Assembly: GCA_008933835.1 (NCBI GenBank)
Contig: WBUG01000002.1
Span: 159,363-223,362, forward strand
DNA: 64,000 bases
Source of the DNA: Bacteroidota bacterium
Lineage (GTDB): Bacteria > Bacteroidota > Ignavibacteria > UBA10030 > UBA8401
Reading direction: 5' to 3'
Shown here in pieces: positions 18,301-26,800 of the stretch. Made by a program: the position numbers and the translations under genes. The notes under the pieces were generated by a model. That model saw only the letters and a list, made by a program, of their open reading frames with translations. It searched no databases and was not told where the DNA came from. The first letter of the stretch is position 1, and each line of letters begins with the position of its first letter.

Positions 18301-21300
18301 TACAAAAACTCTCACGGGGACTCTCTCTTCAGCTGCATCCGACAGTGGTAAGGTGAGATCGATTATGCTAGTGGATTCTGCAATCGATACGGTTGTGGTA
18401 AACGGAGCAGGTTTCTCGACATCAAAACTAATACAGGCCAAGGTTATAGACGTTTTCAATCAACCCATCGACTCTGCATTAGTATCTTTTGTGTTGACAT
18501 CTTCGCTTAATGGTGGAGAGTATTTATCAACGGTTTTGGCCACGACTGATGGCAGTGGATTAGCTTCTACGAATTTCCATAGCGGTATTCGCTCAGGGAT
18601 GGCAAAAATTGTGGCAATGACCACCCAAAATGGCCAAACATTTTCCTCTAGCGAGAAATTCGTATACATTAAAACGGGTCCAATTTCAAACATCCAGTTG
18701 CTTTCTTCTTCCGCAACGACGCTCTCTGTTAAAGGCGGTGGAGGTACAGAGAATTCGATACTTGTATTCCAAGCTCAAGATTCATTGGGGAATGCTGTTG
18801 ATGGGGCGAATCAGGCGACCATCACGATGACCCTGTTTGGTGATACTGCTGGGGCGACAGTAAATCCAGCAATATTGAAGACGGATCCTAACACGGGACG
18901 ATTTACTATCAATGTTAAGGCAGGCATTCAGGCAGGCTTATTGCAGGTCGTCGCTCAGTCTGGTTCGACTAAATCAGGGCCGGTACAGATAAATATTTCT
19001 GGCGGACTACCGGCACAATCTATGTTTACTCTGTCCATACCAAAGAAGAATGTTTCGGTAGTCACTGAAAAGTCATTGGTGGTGTCAGTAACTGCTGGTG
19101 ATGCATATGGCAATCCTGCTAAGATTGGTTCAATCATCGGTTTCAAAACTACCGGGGGAATCATTGATGCATCAGCGGCAACAACCTCATCTGGTGCAGC
19201 CTCTGCAGTATTACAAATTGTCAATCCCCAGCCGAGCAATGGAATTGCAGTTGTAGAAGCAAAAACATTTGGAATTAATAACACAACTGTGCGTGATACT
19301 CAAACAGTCGTTTTTTCGAGAGAAGCAATCATCAGTGAAATCGGTGGTCCGTTCTCAAATTTTGAGATTGAAGATGGATTATCAAAAACATTCCAGTACC
19401 AAATAAACGATATCAATGGGAACCCCGTTGCATCCGGAAACAATATTTCGGTAGAGTGCTTCGGAAGTGGATCATCTAATGTCGTTTTAACGGGTGATGT
19501 GAATGTCGTAACGGTGGACTCAAAGATACCCGGTGTTGGAACTACCCTCTTTTCATTTACCGCACGCGATACTCTCAAGAATGAAGGACAAGGTCCAAAA
19601 TCGTTAGGATTCAAAATCAAGGTGAACGGTCCTAATACGAGTGGGATGGTGAATCATACATTTGAGGGAGTGCTAAAGGGTGGTGCTGGTGTCGGTAATG
19701 AAGGTAGTGTTGCTTCGGTTGTATACGTTCGCTCCTCAAAAGACACAATTTTTGTCGCTAATGCGGGGGCAATCACCACCGATACAATAACATTCCGTGT
19801 CCGTAATTTGAACCAAATGCCCGTCAAAGGTGCTGCCGTGCAATTCTATTTTTCACAAGCCATGAATGCCAGTGAATACATCAGTCCGTCTTATGGAATT
19901 AGTGATGATTCTGGGGAAGTCAAGGTAGTAGTCCATAGTGGAATAAAGGCCGGGGTGCTAAATTTGGTGGCCAAAGTCACTGCCGGTAATTCCATCATCA
20001 TGTCCAATGCTGTCCCGATTTATATCAAGACTGGGCCAATAGCCCAATTGGCATTGATATCAGTGGACCATAGCGAGATATCTGTACGGGGGGTTGGAGG
20101 CCAGGAGAATTCGAGTATCGTATTTGAGGGAAGAGACATACTTGGAAATCCGCTCGATTTTGCGAATCAATCAAAAATCTATTTTGATTTTGTCCCACCT
20201 CTCGGGATGGGTGAGGATATTAAACCTGATTCTGCAATAACTAATCCCTTCACAGGAAGAGTGAGTGCATCAATTCATGCAGGCACGAAAGCATCCGTGA
20301 TGCAAATTATTGCACGAAACGCAGATGGAACTATCAAATCATCGCCAGTGCCTATCGTAGTGCACGGCGGTTTTGCTGTCGATTCGCTTTTTGTGTTTAT
20401 GAATGCTCCCAAAAATATTTCAATGTTCGATAGAACTCCTACATCGATAACCATGCAACTCGGAGATCGATACGGCAATCCGGTGAAACCAGGTACTGCT
20501 GTCTATTTTAACACAAACGCAGGCATTATTGGTGCTTCCGCATTCACTGATAAACTTGGTGTTGTGCAAACAACTTTTACTGCCATAAATGAAGCCTCAT
20601 TTATGGGAAATCGAAAAATCACTGCGACGACAGTTGGCGACTCTGCGGGGCATGTTAATACAAGCATTACTAGTGAGTTGGGGGTATTAATGTCTGGCGC
20701 GCCGTACATTAATACTACGTCTATTGCTGCAACCGACACAATAACACTATTTGACGGTGCGTCTTCATCAATTAGTTTTAGCATCAAGGATGCAAAGGGG
20801 AATCCGATATCAAGTGGACACATCTATTCTATTTCACTCGAAGGGAATGTTGCTTCTCAACTCGCTCTCGGCGGTGACATCGCCGGCACGATGCCAGACA
20901 ATAATGATCCTTTAGTCGGCACAAATTTTTCATTCAGCATTGCGGATAGATTACAGAATGCCGGATCTGGTGGTGAATTTAAAATCAGAATCACGGTTGA
21001 AGGTAAAACTGGCACAACGATGAAAATAATTAACGGCAAGTTGTTGGCACCAGCAAACATAGTCGTTCCACCAACGGCACGCGTGGCGGCATCGATAGCA
21101 TTGATCAGCACTTCGGCAACTGATATTTCCATCGCCGGTGTCGGCGGCATGGAAAATGCAACGATGACATATGAAGTCAGGGATTCCGTCGGCGCTCCAG
21201 TAACATTAGACAATAAAGCAATCGTACGATTCAATACGATTTTTTATCCAAACACATTTACGCTCGGCGGTACTTCACCGTCGATACTTCCTACCCTTGA

Positions 21301-22141
21301 CAGCACTGACGAGAACGGCCGTGTGCGGGTTTCCATCATGAGCGGTTCACAAGCGGGAGCGGTGCAGATCGAAGCCATCATCAACCTGACGAATCCGGTG
21401 CGCGTCATCAAGTCGCAGCCGGTGCGCATCTCCATCAACTCGGGTTTCGCGGACCAGAACCACTTCACCATCGCGCCAAGCCGCTATAACTTCCCCGGGC
21501 TTGAGAAGGCGTTCTACTCGATGCCCATCTCCATCCAGGCCGGCGACAAGTACAGCAATCCGGTGAAGGAGGGGACCACGGTGTACTTCAACAGCGCCAA
21601 CGGGATCATCCAGACGCTGTCGGGTATGACGGATAAGAACGGATTCGTGACGATGAACCTGTACTCGAGCAACCCGTATCCGCTCGCACCGAACCTCGCG
21701 TCGGGCCTCGCCAACGGCTTCTCGCGTGTCTATGCGAGGACGATCGGCCGCGACAGCACGTTCATCGCCGATTCGGTGGAGATCCTCTGGACCGGCAAGC
21801 CGGTGCTCACAAAGACCGGTGGTCCCGCGACCTACACCATCGCACAGGGCGGGTCTGACGGTCCGTTCACCTTCACCGTGGCGGATTACCTCTCCCATCC
21901 GATGTCCGAAGGGACGTCCATCTCGGTCAGCGGAACGGGGCTTGTTGTCAGCGGTAACGCCAACGTCGTCATGCCGGACACCAAGTCCAGCGGGCCGGGG
22001 TTGACCACCTTCACCATCTCGATCGCCGATGCGGACCCGACCGATACGAATCCTCCGGTGGAGTCGCGTCTGATTCTGACGGTGACGCATCCCGTGTACG
22101 GCACATATACGCTCGAGCTTGCGGCCGGCACCGTCGATTGA
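15302..22141 (+). CDS. Giant Ig-like repeat surface lipoprotein
   Basis: 2,279 residues. A lipoprotein signal peptide ends in LGILSC (Cys22). Residues ~30-115 resemble a CarboxypepD_reg-like beta domain (TGTVTRLNNNPLDSVVVVINN). The rest is a tandem array of invasin/Big-type Ig-like domains. Two hallmark motifs recur five times each: VFxARDSLGNxxDxAN near residues 149, 653, 1141, 1593 and 1942, and GDxxGNPVxxGTxVYF near 285, 779, 1265, 1720 and 2080. This gives a ~490-residue super-repeat with the last copies shorter. No catalytic motif is seen. It follows the secretin and may be an adhesin or stalk. Hand counts give 28/60 and 22/60 G+C at 18001 and 20401, but 35/60 at 21361, so the last ~0.8 kb differs in composition. 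Confidence 0.85.
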   Translation: MKKMERLLLSIILVIGLGILSCENPTGPEKNYTVTITGTVTRLNNNPLDSVVVVINNPFKSDTTSTDGVFAISFTSTESNTTSGRLTFSRLGFYSDTLTVQYSSTDKEKNVGQIVLRGLTSAQDSVVNNKPSSRPGVISFVSSSASLISIRGAGSKDAANLIFAVKDSLGNPVDALNKTSVSFRIVSRPDSLVELNKNSAVTDAFGLVTVQLTSGQKSGIAQVQAIAAVKRASDTTQTDTIKSPVVSITIAGGNPVPSRFTIGSNKVNVPGLVKFNQKLLITAVVGDTFGNPVQKGTLVYFTTTGGIIQPQGETSEDGTVSISLTTGNPAPSNGIAVITAQVGTAGAPVIGKEGDDRSDSHKIDDKVIVKGIRTQKNKTIQKTINDKKAYRTAINPPVFSRSITVLFSGSPFIVSGDTNFVVPALGSKQLKFTVTDQNGNPLSQGTSIRVTGTGLDTAGAVLSGDIINTMPDTYDQSYTHYSVTVSDKRTKNFSAIVPIGVTIEVTGENGNIKKTIYGVLSSAASDSGKVGTISLVSTATDTVVVNGAGSPNSADVQVKVLNASGQASPNVPISFSIAKSVGGGEYLTSTTATTDANGIATTSLVSGIKAGTVQIVGSVKRDSVSISSGVKNVVIKTGQPASIALVSSSASNLSVKGGGGSEIAVLVFEARDSLGNAIDAANQSTITLSIKGDTAGARINPSSIKTDPNSGRVTTSLAAGVKSGIILVTAQIGSIKSTPVQFSISGGAPVESRFTLTTQKINIPTGSNLSLTNTISAALGDTFGNPVQQGTVVYFTSNGGLIQPAAQTNASGLVSVSMTAGNPQPPGGIATVTAQVGGGGLAVQGKKQNMDISLMPNPLRSAVRSSKNIDSDIQNPALLAAASLITKSVNIVFSGKPQIYSQDSVFTVPGLGSKQIQFIVDDINGNPLASGAQISVTATVAGMDASNILLTGDVNKTIPDTDNKNYTKFTVNVADKRTARLNENIPITLNVAVTGPNGDLTKTLTGTLSSAASDSGKVRSIMLVDSAIDTVVVNGAGFSTSKLIQAKVIDVFNQPIDSALVSFVLTSSLNGGEYLSTVLATTDGSGLASTNFHSGIRSGMAKIVAMTTQNGQTFSSSEKFVYIKTGPISNIQLLSSSATTLSVKGGGGTENSILVFQAQDSLGNAVDGANQATITMTLFGDTAGATVNPAILKTDPNTGRFTINVKAGIQAGLLQVVAQSGSTKSGPVQINISGGLPAQSMFTLSIPKKNVSVVTEKSLVVSVTAGDAYGNPAKIGSIIGFKTTGGIIDASAATTSSGAASAVLQIVNPQPSNGIAVVEAKTFGINNTTVRDTQTVVFSREAIISEIGGPFSNFEIEDGLSKTFQYQINDINGNPVASGNNISVECFGSGSSNVVLTGDVNVVTVDSKIPGVGTTLFSFTARDTLKNEGQGPKSLGFKIKVNGPNTSGMVNHTFEGVLKGGAGVGNEGSVASVVYVRSSKDTIFVANAGAITTDTITFRVRNLNQMPVKGAAVQFYFSQAMNASEYISPSYGISDDSGEVKVVVHSGIKAGVLNLVAKVTAGNSIIMSNAVPIYIKTGPIAQLALISVDHSEISVRGVGGQENSSIVFEGRDILGNPLDFANQSKIYFDFVPPLGMGEDIKPDSAITNPFTGRVSASIHAGTKASVMQIIARNADGTIKSSPVPIVVHGGFAVDSLFVFMNAPKNISMFDRTPTSITMQLGDRYGNPVKPGTAVYFNTNAGIIGASAFTDKLGVVQTTFTAINEASFMGNRKITATTVGDSAGHVNTSITSELGVLMSGAPYINTTSIAATDTITLFDGASSSISFSIKDAKGNPISSGHIYSISLEGNVASQLALGGDIAGTMPDNNDPLVGTNFSFSIADRLQNAGSGGEFKIRITVEGKTGTTMKIINGKLLAPANIVVPPTARVAASIALISTSATDISIAGVGGMENATMTYEVRDSVGAPVTLDNKAIVRFNTIFYPNTFTLGGTSPSILPTLDSTDENGRVRVSIMSGSQAGAVQIEAIINLTNPVRVIKSQPVRISINSGFADQNHFTIAPSRYNFPGLEKAFYSMPISIQAGDKYSNPVKEGTTVYFNSANGIIQTLSGMTDKNGFVTMNLYSSNPYPLAPNLASGLANGFSRVYARTIGRDSTFIADSVEILWTGKPVLTKTGGPATYTIAQGGSDGPFTFTVADYLSHPMSEGTSISVSGTGLVVSGNANVVMPDTKSSGPGLTTFTISIADADPTDTNPPVESRLILTVTHPVYGTYTLELAAGTVD
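16858..16884 (+). repeat. 27-base exact direct repeat, copy 1 (giant lipoprotein gene)
   Basis: This segment, encoding the start of LSSAASDSG, is identical over 27 bases to 18322-18348. The two copies are 1,464 bases (488 codons) apart, equal to the protein super-repeat, and could recombine to remove or add one repeat in frame. Confidence 0.85.
18322..18348 (+). repeat. 27-base exact direct repeat, copy 2 (giant lipoprotein gene)
   Basis: Second identical copy of the segment at 16858-16884, one super-repeat downstream and in the same reading frame. Confidence 0.85.
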
Positions 22142-22165
22142 CCGAACGAACACACGGACGCTCAC

Positions 22166-22200
22166 CGAACGCCGCGGCCTGCCGCGGCGTTCGTCGTTTT
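22166..22200 (+). terminator. Intrinsic terminator after the giant lipoprotein gene
   Basis: A 13-base inverted repeat (22166-22178 with 22181-22193, CGAACGCCGCGGC) is followed by TCGTTTT. It ends the pilus/lipoprotein transcript 25 bases after the stop codon. Confidence 0.85.
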
Positions 22201-22308
22201 AAAGGGGGAGAAAAGGGAGCGCTGCGGTGAAGCGGAATCCGGAAACGGAGAACGGCAGGGAAGAGAACGACGACGATGACAGGGTGGCGGAACCGTGCTG
22301 GCGCGGCC

Positions 22309-22332
22309 CGCCGGCGGAGGCCTCCGCCGGCG
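22309..22332. repeat. Perfect 24-base palindrome downstream of the hydrolase gene
   Basis: Two 12-base arms (CGCCGGCGGAGG and its complement) meet without a spacer, 12 bases beyond the stop of the minus-strand hydrolase gene. There is no T-run on either side, so it may be a rho-dependent end, a 3' stabilising hairpin, or a protein site. The surrounding 22201-22344 has no supported gene. Confidence 0.5.
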
Positions 22333-22344
22333 CAACGGCCGCGT

Positions 22345-23151
22345 TCATTTGAGAGAGGCGAGGAACTCCTTGAGATGGCCGTTAAAGACCTCCGGATTCT
22401 CGAGGTTGCTCATGTGCGCCGCCTGCGGGACGACATGCAGGCGGGCGTTCGGGATACGGTCCTTCATCGCCTGCGCCGCTGCCGGCGGCGTCAGAAGGTC
22501 CTTCTCACCCACGAGGATGAGCGTGGGACAGGCGATGTGTTGGAGCGCGGCGGTGGTGTCGGTGCGGGCACCGAGGGCCATCAGCGTACCGAAGATGGAG
22601 AGCGGAGCGGTGCGTTCGACGATGCTCTGGATCATCTTCACGGCGTCGGCGCGGCGTTCGAACGACTCCGGCGCAAAGACCCCTTTCACGTACTCGGCCG
22701 CGTACGCCTTCATGCCGTTGATCTGGACGTTGCGGATCGATGCGGCACGCTTCACCCGAGCCTCGTTGGTGTCCGCTTCGCTCTTGGTGTCGCACAGGAC
22801 GAGACCGGACAGCCGTTCCGGATGGCGTTCCGCCGCGCGGAGCGCGATGTACCCACCCATGGAGAGACCGCACAGCACCGCTGTGCGGATCTGGAGATGG
22901 TCCATCAGACCGATGAGGTCGTCCACGAAGAACTCGATGGAGTAGTGACCGGTGCCGACCTCGCTCTCGCCGTGGCCGCGGACGTCGTACGCGACGACGC
23001 GGTGGGTCGACGACAGCGCCTCGGTCTGTCCGCCGGGGAAGCTCCACATGCGGTGGCTGAAGGGGAAACCGTGGATGAAGATGACCGGTGCGGCGTTCGG
23101 GATGCCGATGTCGATGTACCGGTGCAGAGAGTTGTTGATGACGGCTTTCAT
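22345..23151 (-). CDS. Alpha/beta hydrolase
   Basis: 268 residues from MKAVINN at 23151; an in-frame ATG 33 bases upstream would add MRFLYSTYAET and seems less likely. It has the alpha/beta hydrolase fold: oxyanion-hole HGFPFSH near residue 27, nucleophile elbow GLSMGG with Ser97, acid in LVGEKDLLTP and the catalytic His in QAAHMSNLENP near the C-terminus. It most resembles the 3-oxoadipate enol-lactonase/esterase group, but the substrate cannot be read from sequence, and no catechol pathway genes are nearby. It lies downstream of citrate synthase, separated by a probable terminator, so it may be expressed separately. Confidence 0.85.
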   Translation of the reverse strand: MKAVINNSLHRYIDIGIPNAAPVIFIHGFPFSHRMWSFPGGQTEALSSTHRVVAYDVRGHGESEVGTGHYSIEFFVDDLIGLMDHLQIRTAVLCGLSMGGYIALRAAERHPERLSGLVLCDTKSEADTNEARVKRAASIRNVQINGMKAYAAEYVKGVFAPESFERRADAVKMIQSIVERTAPLSIFGTLMALGARTDTTAALQHIACPTLILVGEKDLLTPPAAAQAMKDRIPNARLHVVPQAAHMSNLENPEVFNGHLKEFLASLK

Positions 23152-23173
23152 GGTCTCGGCATAGGTGGAATAC

Positions 23174-23198
23174 AAAAAGCGCAACCCGGGGGTTGCAC
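23174..23198 (-). terminator. Intrinsic terminator after citrate synthase (minus strand)
   Basis: Read on the minus strand, GCAACCC and GGGTTGC (23190-23196 and 23181-23187) form a stem followed by CGC and TTTTT (23174-23178). It lies 15 bases past the gltA stop and 23 bases before the hydrolase start, so it would end or attenuate the upstream message. Confidence 0.65.
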
Positions 23199-23212
23199 TG
23201 TGTGTCCTAGAT

Positions 23213-24502
23213 TCAGCGGCGCTTGGCCATCGGTACGAAGTCGCGGGCGTCGCTGCCGAGATAGATCTGGCGCGGACGGGCGATCTTCTGGTCCGGGTCC
23301 AGCAGCATCTCCTGCCAGTGCGAGATCCATCCCGAGGTCCGCGGGATCGCGAAGAGCACCGGGAAGAACTCCATGGGGAAACCCATCGCCTGGTAGATGA
23401 GGCCGGAGTAGAAGTCCACGTTCGGGTAGAGCTTCCGTTTCACGAAGTACTCGTCCTCCAGCGCGATGCGCTCGAGTTCGAGCGCGATCTCGAGCTTCGG
23501 ATTGGTGCCGGTCACGGCGAAGACGTCGTAGGCGAGCTTCTTGATGACCTTGGCGCGAGGATCGTAGTTCTTGTAGACCCGGTGTCCGAACCCCATCAGA
23601 CGCCCTTCGCCCTTCTTCACCTTCTCGATGAAGTCCGGCACCTTGCTGAGCGAGCCGATCTGGTCCAGCATCTTCAGCACCGCCTCGTTGGCGCCGCCGT
23701 GCAGCGGTCCATACAGCGCGGCGGCCGCGGCTGCCGTGGCGGAGTAGGGGTCCACCTGCGAACTGCCGACGTTGCGCATGGCGCTCGTGCTGCAGTTCTG
23801 TTCGTGGTCCGCATGCAGGATGAAGAGGATGTTCAGCGCCTTCTCGAAGATGGCCGGCACCTCGTACCGCGGGGAGCCGATGCTGTACATCATGTTGAGG
23901 AAGTTCTGGATGAACGACAGGTCGTTGTTCGGATAGATGTACGGCATCCCCTTGATGTGCCGGTACGAGAAGGCGGCGATGGTGGGCACCTTGCCGATGA
24001 GACGGAGCACCTGCTTGTTGCGCACCTCGGGATCGAAAATGCGGCTCGCTTCGGGATAGAAGGTAGAGAGGGCGGCGACGGTGCTGATGAACATCCCCAT
24101 CGGATGGGCGTCGTACCGGAACGCCTCCATGATCTTCTTGACGTTCTCATGTACGAACGTGTGCTTCTGCACCTCGGCCTCCCAGGACGCGAGCTGCGGC
24201 GCCGTGGGCAGTTCGCCGTAGAGCAGGAGGTACGCCACTTCCAGGTACGAACTGTGCTCGGCCAGCTGTTCGATGGGATATCCGCGGTAGCGCAGGATGC
24301 CGACGTCGCCGTCGATGTACGTGATGGTGCTCTTGCACGACGCGGTGTTCATGAACGCCGGGTCGTACGTCATCATGCCGAAATCGGTGTCCGAGACCTT
24401 GATCTGCCGAAGGTCGGTGGAATGGATGGTCCCGTGCGAGATGGGGACCTCGTAGGTCTTTCCGGTGCGATTATCGGTGATGGTCAACGTCTCGTGTGGC
24501 AT
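23213..24502 (-). CDS. gltA: Citrate synthase
   Basis: 429 residues from the ATG at 24502, chosen because GGGAG lies 9 bases upstream; an ATG 15 bases earlier (MGASC) is the alternative. It condenses oxaloacetate and acetyl-CoA to citrate. Catalytic and substrate residues are present: HADHEQNCSTSAMR, GPLHGGANE, FGHRVYKNYDPRA and NVDFYSGL (the catalytic Asp). The ~60-residue N-terminal beta domain and total length match the type II (hexameric, NADH-sensitive type) enzymes of Gram-negative bacteria. It follows fumarase on the same strand with a 27-base gap, so two TCA-cycle enzymes share an operon. Confidence 0.97.
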   Translation of the reverse strand: MPHETLTITDNRTGKTYEVPISHGTIHSTDLRQIKVSDTDFGMMTYDPAFMNTASCKSTITYIDGDVGILRYRGYPIEQLAEHSSYLEVAYLLLYGELPTAPQLASWEAEVQKHTFVHENVKKIMEAFRYDAHPMGMFISTVAALSTFYPEASRIFDPEVRNKQVLRLIGKVPTIAAFSYRHIKGMPYIYPNNDLSFIQNFLNMMYSIGSPRYEVPAIFEKALNILFILHADHEQNCSTSAMRNVGSSQVDPYSATAAAAAALYGPLHGGANEAVLKMLDQIGSLSKVPDFIEKVKKGEGRLMGFGHRVYKNYDPRAKVIKKLAYDVFAVTGTNPKLEIALELERIALEDEYFVKRKLYPNVDFYSGLIYQAMGFPMEFFPVLFAIPRTSGWISHWQEMLLDPDQKIARPRQIYLGSDARDFVPMAKRR

Positions 24503-24529
24503 GCAGGATGCTCCCATTGGTGCGTTTGA

Positions 24530-26053
24530 TTAGAAGACAGGTTGTGACAGTTTCGACAGTTCACCGGCCGAGGATCTCTCCACGTCCGCATGCAGGCTGT
24601 TCCCGTGTGCGTCCATCGTGACGATGGCGGGGAACTCCTTCACGCGGAGATGCCACATCGCTTCGGGAATGCCGAATTCGATGAAATCGACCCCCTCCAC
24701 CGCTTCGATGCACTGGGCGTAGTACTGCGCGGCCCCTCCGATGGCGTTCAGATAGACGGCTCCGTGTTCCTCCAAGGCCGCCAGCGTCTTCGTTCCCATG
24801 CCCCCTTTGCCGACGACGGCACGGAGACCGAAACGGCGGATGACGTCGGCCTGATACGGTTCCTCGCGGCTGCTGGTGGTGGGACCGGCCGCATTGATGG
24901 TCCAGCGGCCCTCTTTCTGAAGCGCCACCGGTCCGCAATGGTAGAGGACCTGACCGCGGAGGTCCACCGGCGCATCGTTCGAGACGAGATGCGCATGGAT
25001 GGCGTCACGGCCGGTGTACATCATTCCGCTGATGAGCACCACATCGCCCACCTTCAGCGAACGGACCTGCTCTTCGCTGATGGGAGTGGTGAGGCGCACT
25101 TCGGTGCCGGTGAGGGGGATGCCGCTTCCGGCGGCCATGCTCCGGACCGGTCCTTCGTCCTTGTACAGCCAACGCTTGACGGCGCCGGTCTTCGCATCGA
25201 GGATGACCCCCTGACGGCGGAAGGCCCAGCAGTCGTACGCGACGGAGACGAAGAAGCTCGCCGGCAGCCGGTTCAGCGCCCCGATCTTGCAACCGATGAG
25301 CGTGGCGTTGCCGCCGAAGCCCATCGCGCCGATGCCGAGCGAATCGGCGTGCTCCATCACGTACTGCTCCAGTTCGGCGAGACGCGGTTCGGGATTGACG
25401 TCGTCCAGCGTCCGGAAGAGCTGCATCTTGGCGTGCTCATAGCCGCTCGTGCGGTCGCCGCCGATGCAGACGCCGACGGCGCCCACGGCGCATCCGTGCC
25501 CCTGCGCCTGCCACACGGCATGCAGGATGCACTTGCGGACCCCTTCGAGGTTCCGGCCCGCCTTGCCGAGATGTTCCAGCTCCATCGGCAGGGAGTACTG
25601 GATGTTCTTGTTCTCGCAGCCGCCGCCTTTCAGGATGAGCTTCACTTCGATCTCATCCGGGTTCTCCCATTGTTCCCAGTGCATGATGGGGGTCCCCGGA
25701 CCGAGGTTATCGCTCATGTTCTTCCCGGTGAGCGAATCGACCGAGTTCGTCCTCAATTTGCCCGTGCGGGTGGCTTCGGCGATGGCCTCGCGGATCCACC
25801 GTTTCATCGCCAGCTGGTCGGCACCCACGGGCGTGTGGATGAAGAAGGTCGGCATGCCGGTGTCCTGGCAGATGGGGCCGACGTTGTCGCACGCCATGTC
25901 GATGTTGGTGGTGATGGTGCCGAGGGCGAGGGATGAGCGGGTACCGGAGGTCTCTTTCGTCTGCGCTTTCGCGATGGCCTTCCGCACGTCCGGCGGAAGG
26001 TTCGTCGACGCGTCGGTGATGAGGTCCAGGATGCTCTGTTTGAAGTGCTGCAT
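24530..26053 (-). CDS. fumA: Class I (iron-sulfur) fumarate hydratase
   Basis: 507 residues. The N-terminal part (~1-285) is the alpha domain, with CQDTG (Cys62), GGGCENK (Cys146) and CIGGDRTSGYEHAK. The C-terminal part (~310-500) is the beta domain, with LTTPISEEQVRSLKVGD, GMMYTGRDAIH and GPTTSSRE. Both domains are in one chain, as in FumA-type enzymes, not in separate subunits. It interconverts fumarate and malate using an oxygen-sensitive 4Fe-4S cluster. It has no similarity to class II FumC. Citrate synthase follows, and an unknown exported protein gene ends 12 bases upstream. Tartrate dehydratase is a related alternative but less likely next to gltA. Confidence 0.93.
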   Translation of the reverse strand: MQHFKQSILDLITDASTNLPPDVRKAIAKAQTKETSGTRSSLALGTITTNIDMACDNVGPICQDTGMPTFFIHTPVGADQLAMKRWIREAIAEATRTGKLRTNSVDSLTGKNMSDNLGPGTPIMHWEQWENPDEIEVKLILKGGGCENKNIQYSLPMELEHLGKAGRNLEGVRKCILHAVWQAQGHGCAVGAVGVCIGGDRTSGYEHAKMQLFRTLDDVNPEPRLAELEQYVMEHADSLGIGAMGFGGNATLIGCKIGALNRLPASFFVSVAYDCWAFRRQGVILDAKTGAVKRWLYKDEGPVRSMAAGSGIPLTGTEVRLTTPISEEQVRSLKVGDVVLISGMMYTGRDAIHAHLVSNDAPVDLRGQVLYHCGPVALQKEGRWTINAAGPTTSSREEPYQADVIRRFGLRAVVGKGGMGTKTLAALEEHGAVYLNAIGGAAQYYAQCIEAVEGVDFIEFGIPEAMWHLRVKEFPAIVTMDAHGNSLHADVERSSAGELSKLSQPVF

Positions 26054-26065
26054 GGTGCCTCCGGT

Positions 26066-26764
26066 CTAACGGATATCCTCGCTCCAATAGGTGAAGTTCT
26101 CCGTCTGGTCCATGAGCGCCATCCGGGTCGGGACGACGGTGAGCAGGATCTGGTCGTCCGATTCGTTCACCCCGACGGTGAAGGAGAAGGTCACTTTGAA
26201 GAACATCGCGTGTTCCTTCGCCTTGGCCGTCTGTGCGGTCTGTTTATTGACGAACCAGGAGAACTCGGGGTCGGTGTTGAGGCGGAGGTTCGCGAAGCGG
26301 TATCCTTTGCGGTTCTTTTCGGTGATGGTGACGTACTTGTTCGGTGCGCAGACGACGGCGATCTCCTTCTTCTTCGGCTGCACCAGGATCTCGGTGGCGG
26401 ACTTGACGCTGTAGATCTGATTGTCCGCATCGTACTTGACGAGGTCCGCCTTCATCCAGACGGCGAAGGTGCGTTCGGAGAGCTTGTTGGCGGCGGCGAA
26501 CGCGTTCACTTTGGCGATGAACTCATCCTTGTTCTTGCGGATCCTTGCGGCATATTCGCCGGTGGACTCGAACTCGCTCTTTGCGGATGTTCCGGTCTGG
26601 AACTCTTCGGAGTGCCGCTTCAAGCCGTCCCACACGGTCTTGATGAGCTCGTAGCACTGGTCCGGCGACAGGGGGGTGTTCGACGAGAACGCCTCCAATT
26701 CGGTCTGGGCGGACAACGGTGAGAACAGCAGGAGAACAGACAGTACGCTTCGCAAGTGCTTCAT
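26066..26764 (-). CDS. Exported protein of unknown function
   Basis: 232 residues from MKHLRSV at 26764, preceded by GGAGAGG; an upstream in-frame start would add an unlikely Arg/Gly-rich stretch. A signal peptide (LRSVLSVLLLFSPLSAQ) predicts export. The mature part has an alpha-helical first half (FESTGEYAARIRKNKDEFIAK) and a beta-rich second half with a VNKQTAQTAKAKEHAMFFKV stretch. I recognise no family. Only 12 bases separate it from the fumarase gene, so the two are likely co-transcribed, though a functional link is not evident. About 200 bases upstream of it are shared with the divergent glycosyltransferase gene. Confidence 0.75.
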   Translation of the reverse strand: MKHLRSVLSVLLLFSPLSAQTELEAFSSNTPLSPDQCYELIKTVWDGLKRHSEEFQTGTSAKSEFESTGEYAARIRKNKDEFIAKVNAFAAANKLSERTFAVWMKADLVKYDADNQIYSVKSATEILVQPKKKEIAVVCAPNKYVTITEKNRKGYRFANLRLNTDPEFSWFVNKQTAQTAKAKEHAMFFKVTFSFTVGVNESDDQILLTVVPTRMALMDQTENFTYWSEDIR

Positions 26765-26800
26765 TGGCCTCTCCGAATAATTTTTCCCCATTCTCCCGTG

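Noticed and set aside
16858..18348. CRISPR-like repeats
   Set aside because: The repeats lie inside a coding frame, are 488 codons apart and encode protein repeats; there are no regular spacers and no cas genes.
15302..21300. Prophage or integrated element as source of the AT-rich region
   Set aside because: The region is one open reading frame without integrase, transposase, phage genes, tRNA or flanking repeats, so gene-level import or repeat exchange is more fitting.
22276..25936. Plus-strand open frames (22276-23400, 23165-24529, 24590-25936) opposite the hydrolase, citrate synthase and fumarase genes
   Set aside because: The minus strand encodes complete, well-conserved enzymes; the plus-strand products are charged shadows.
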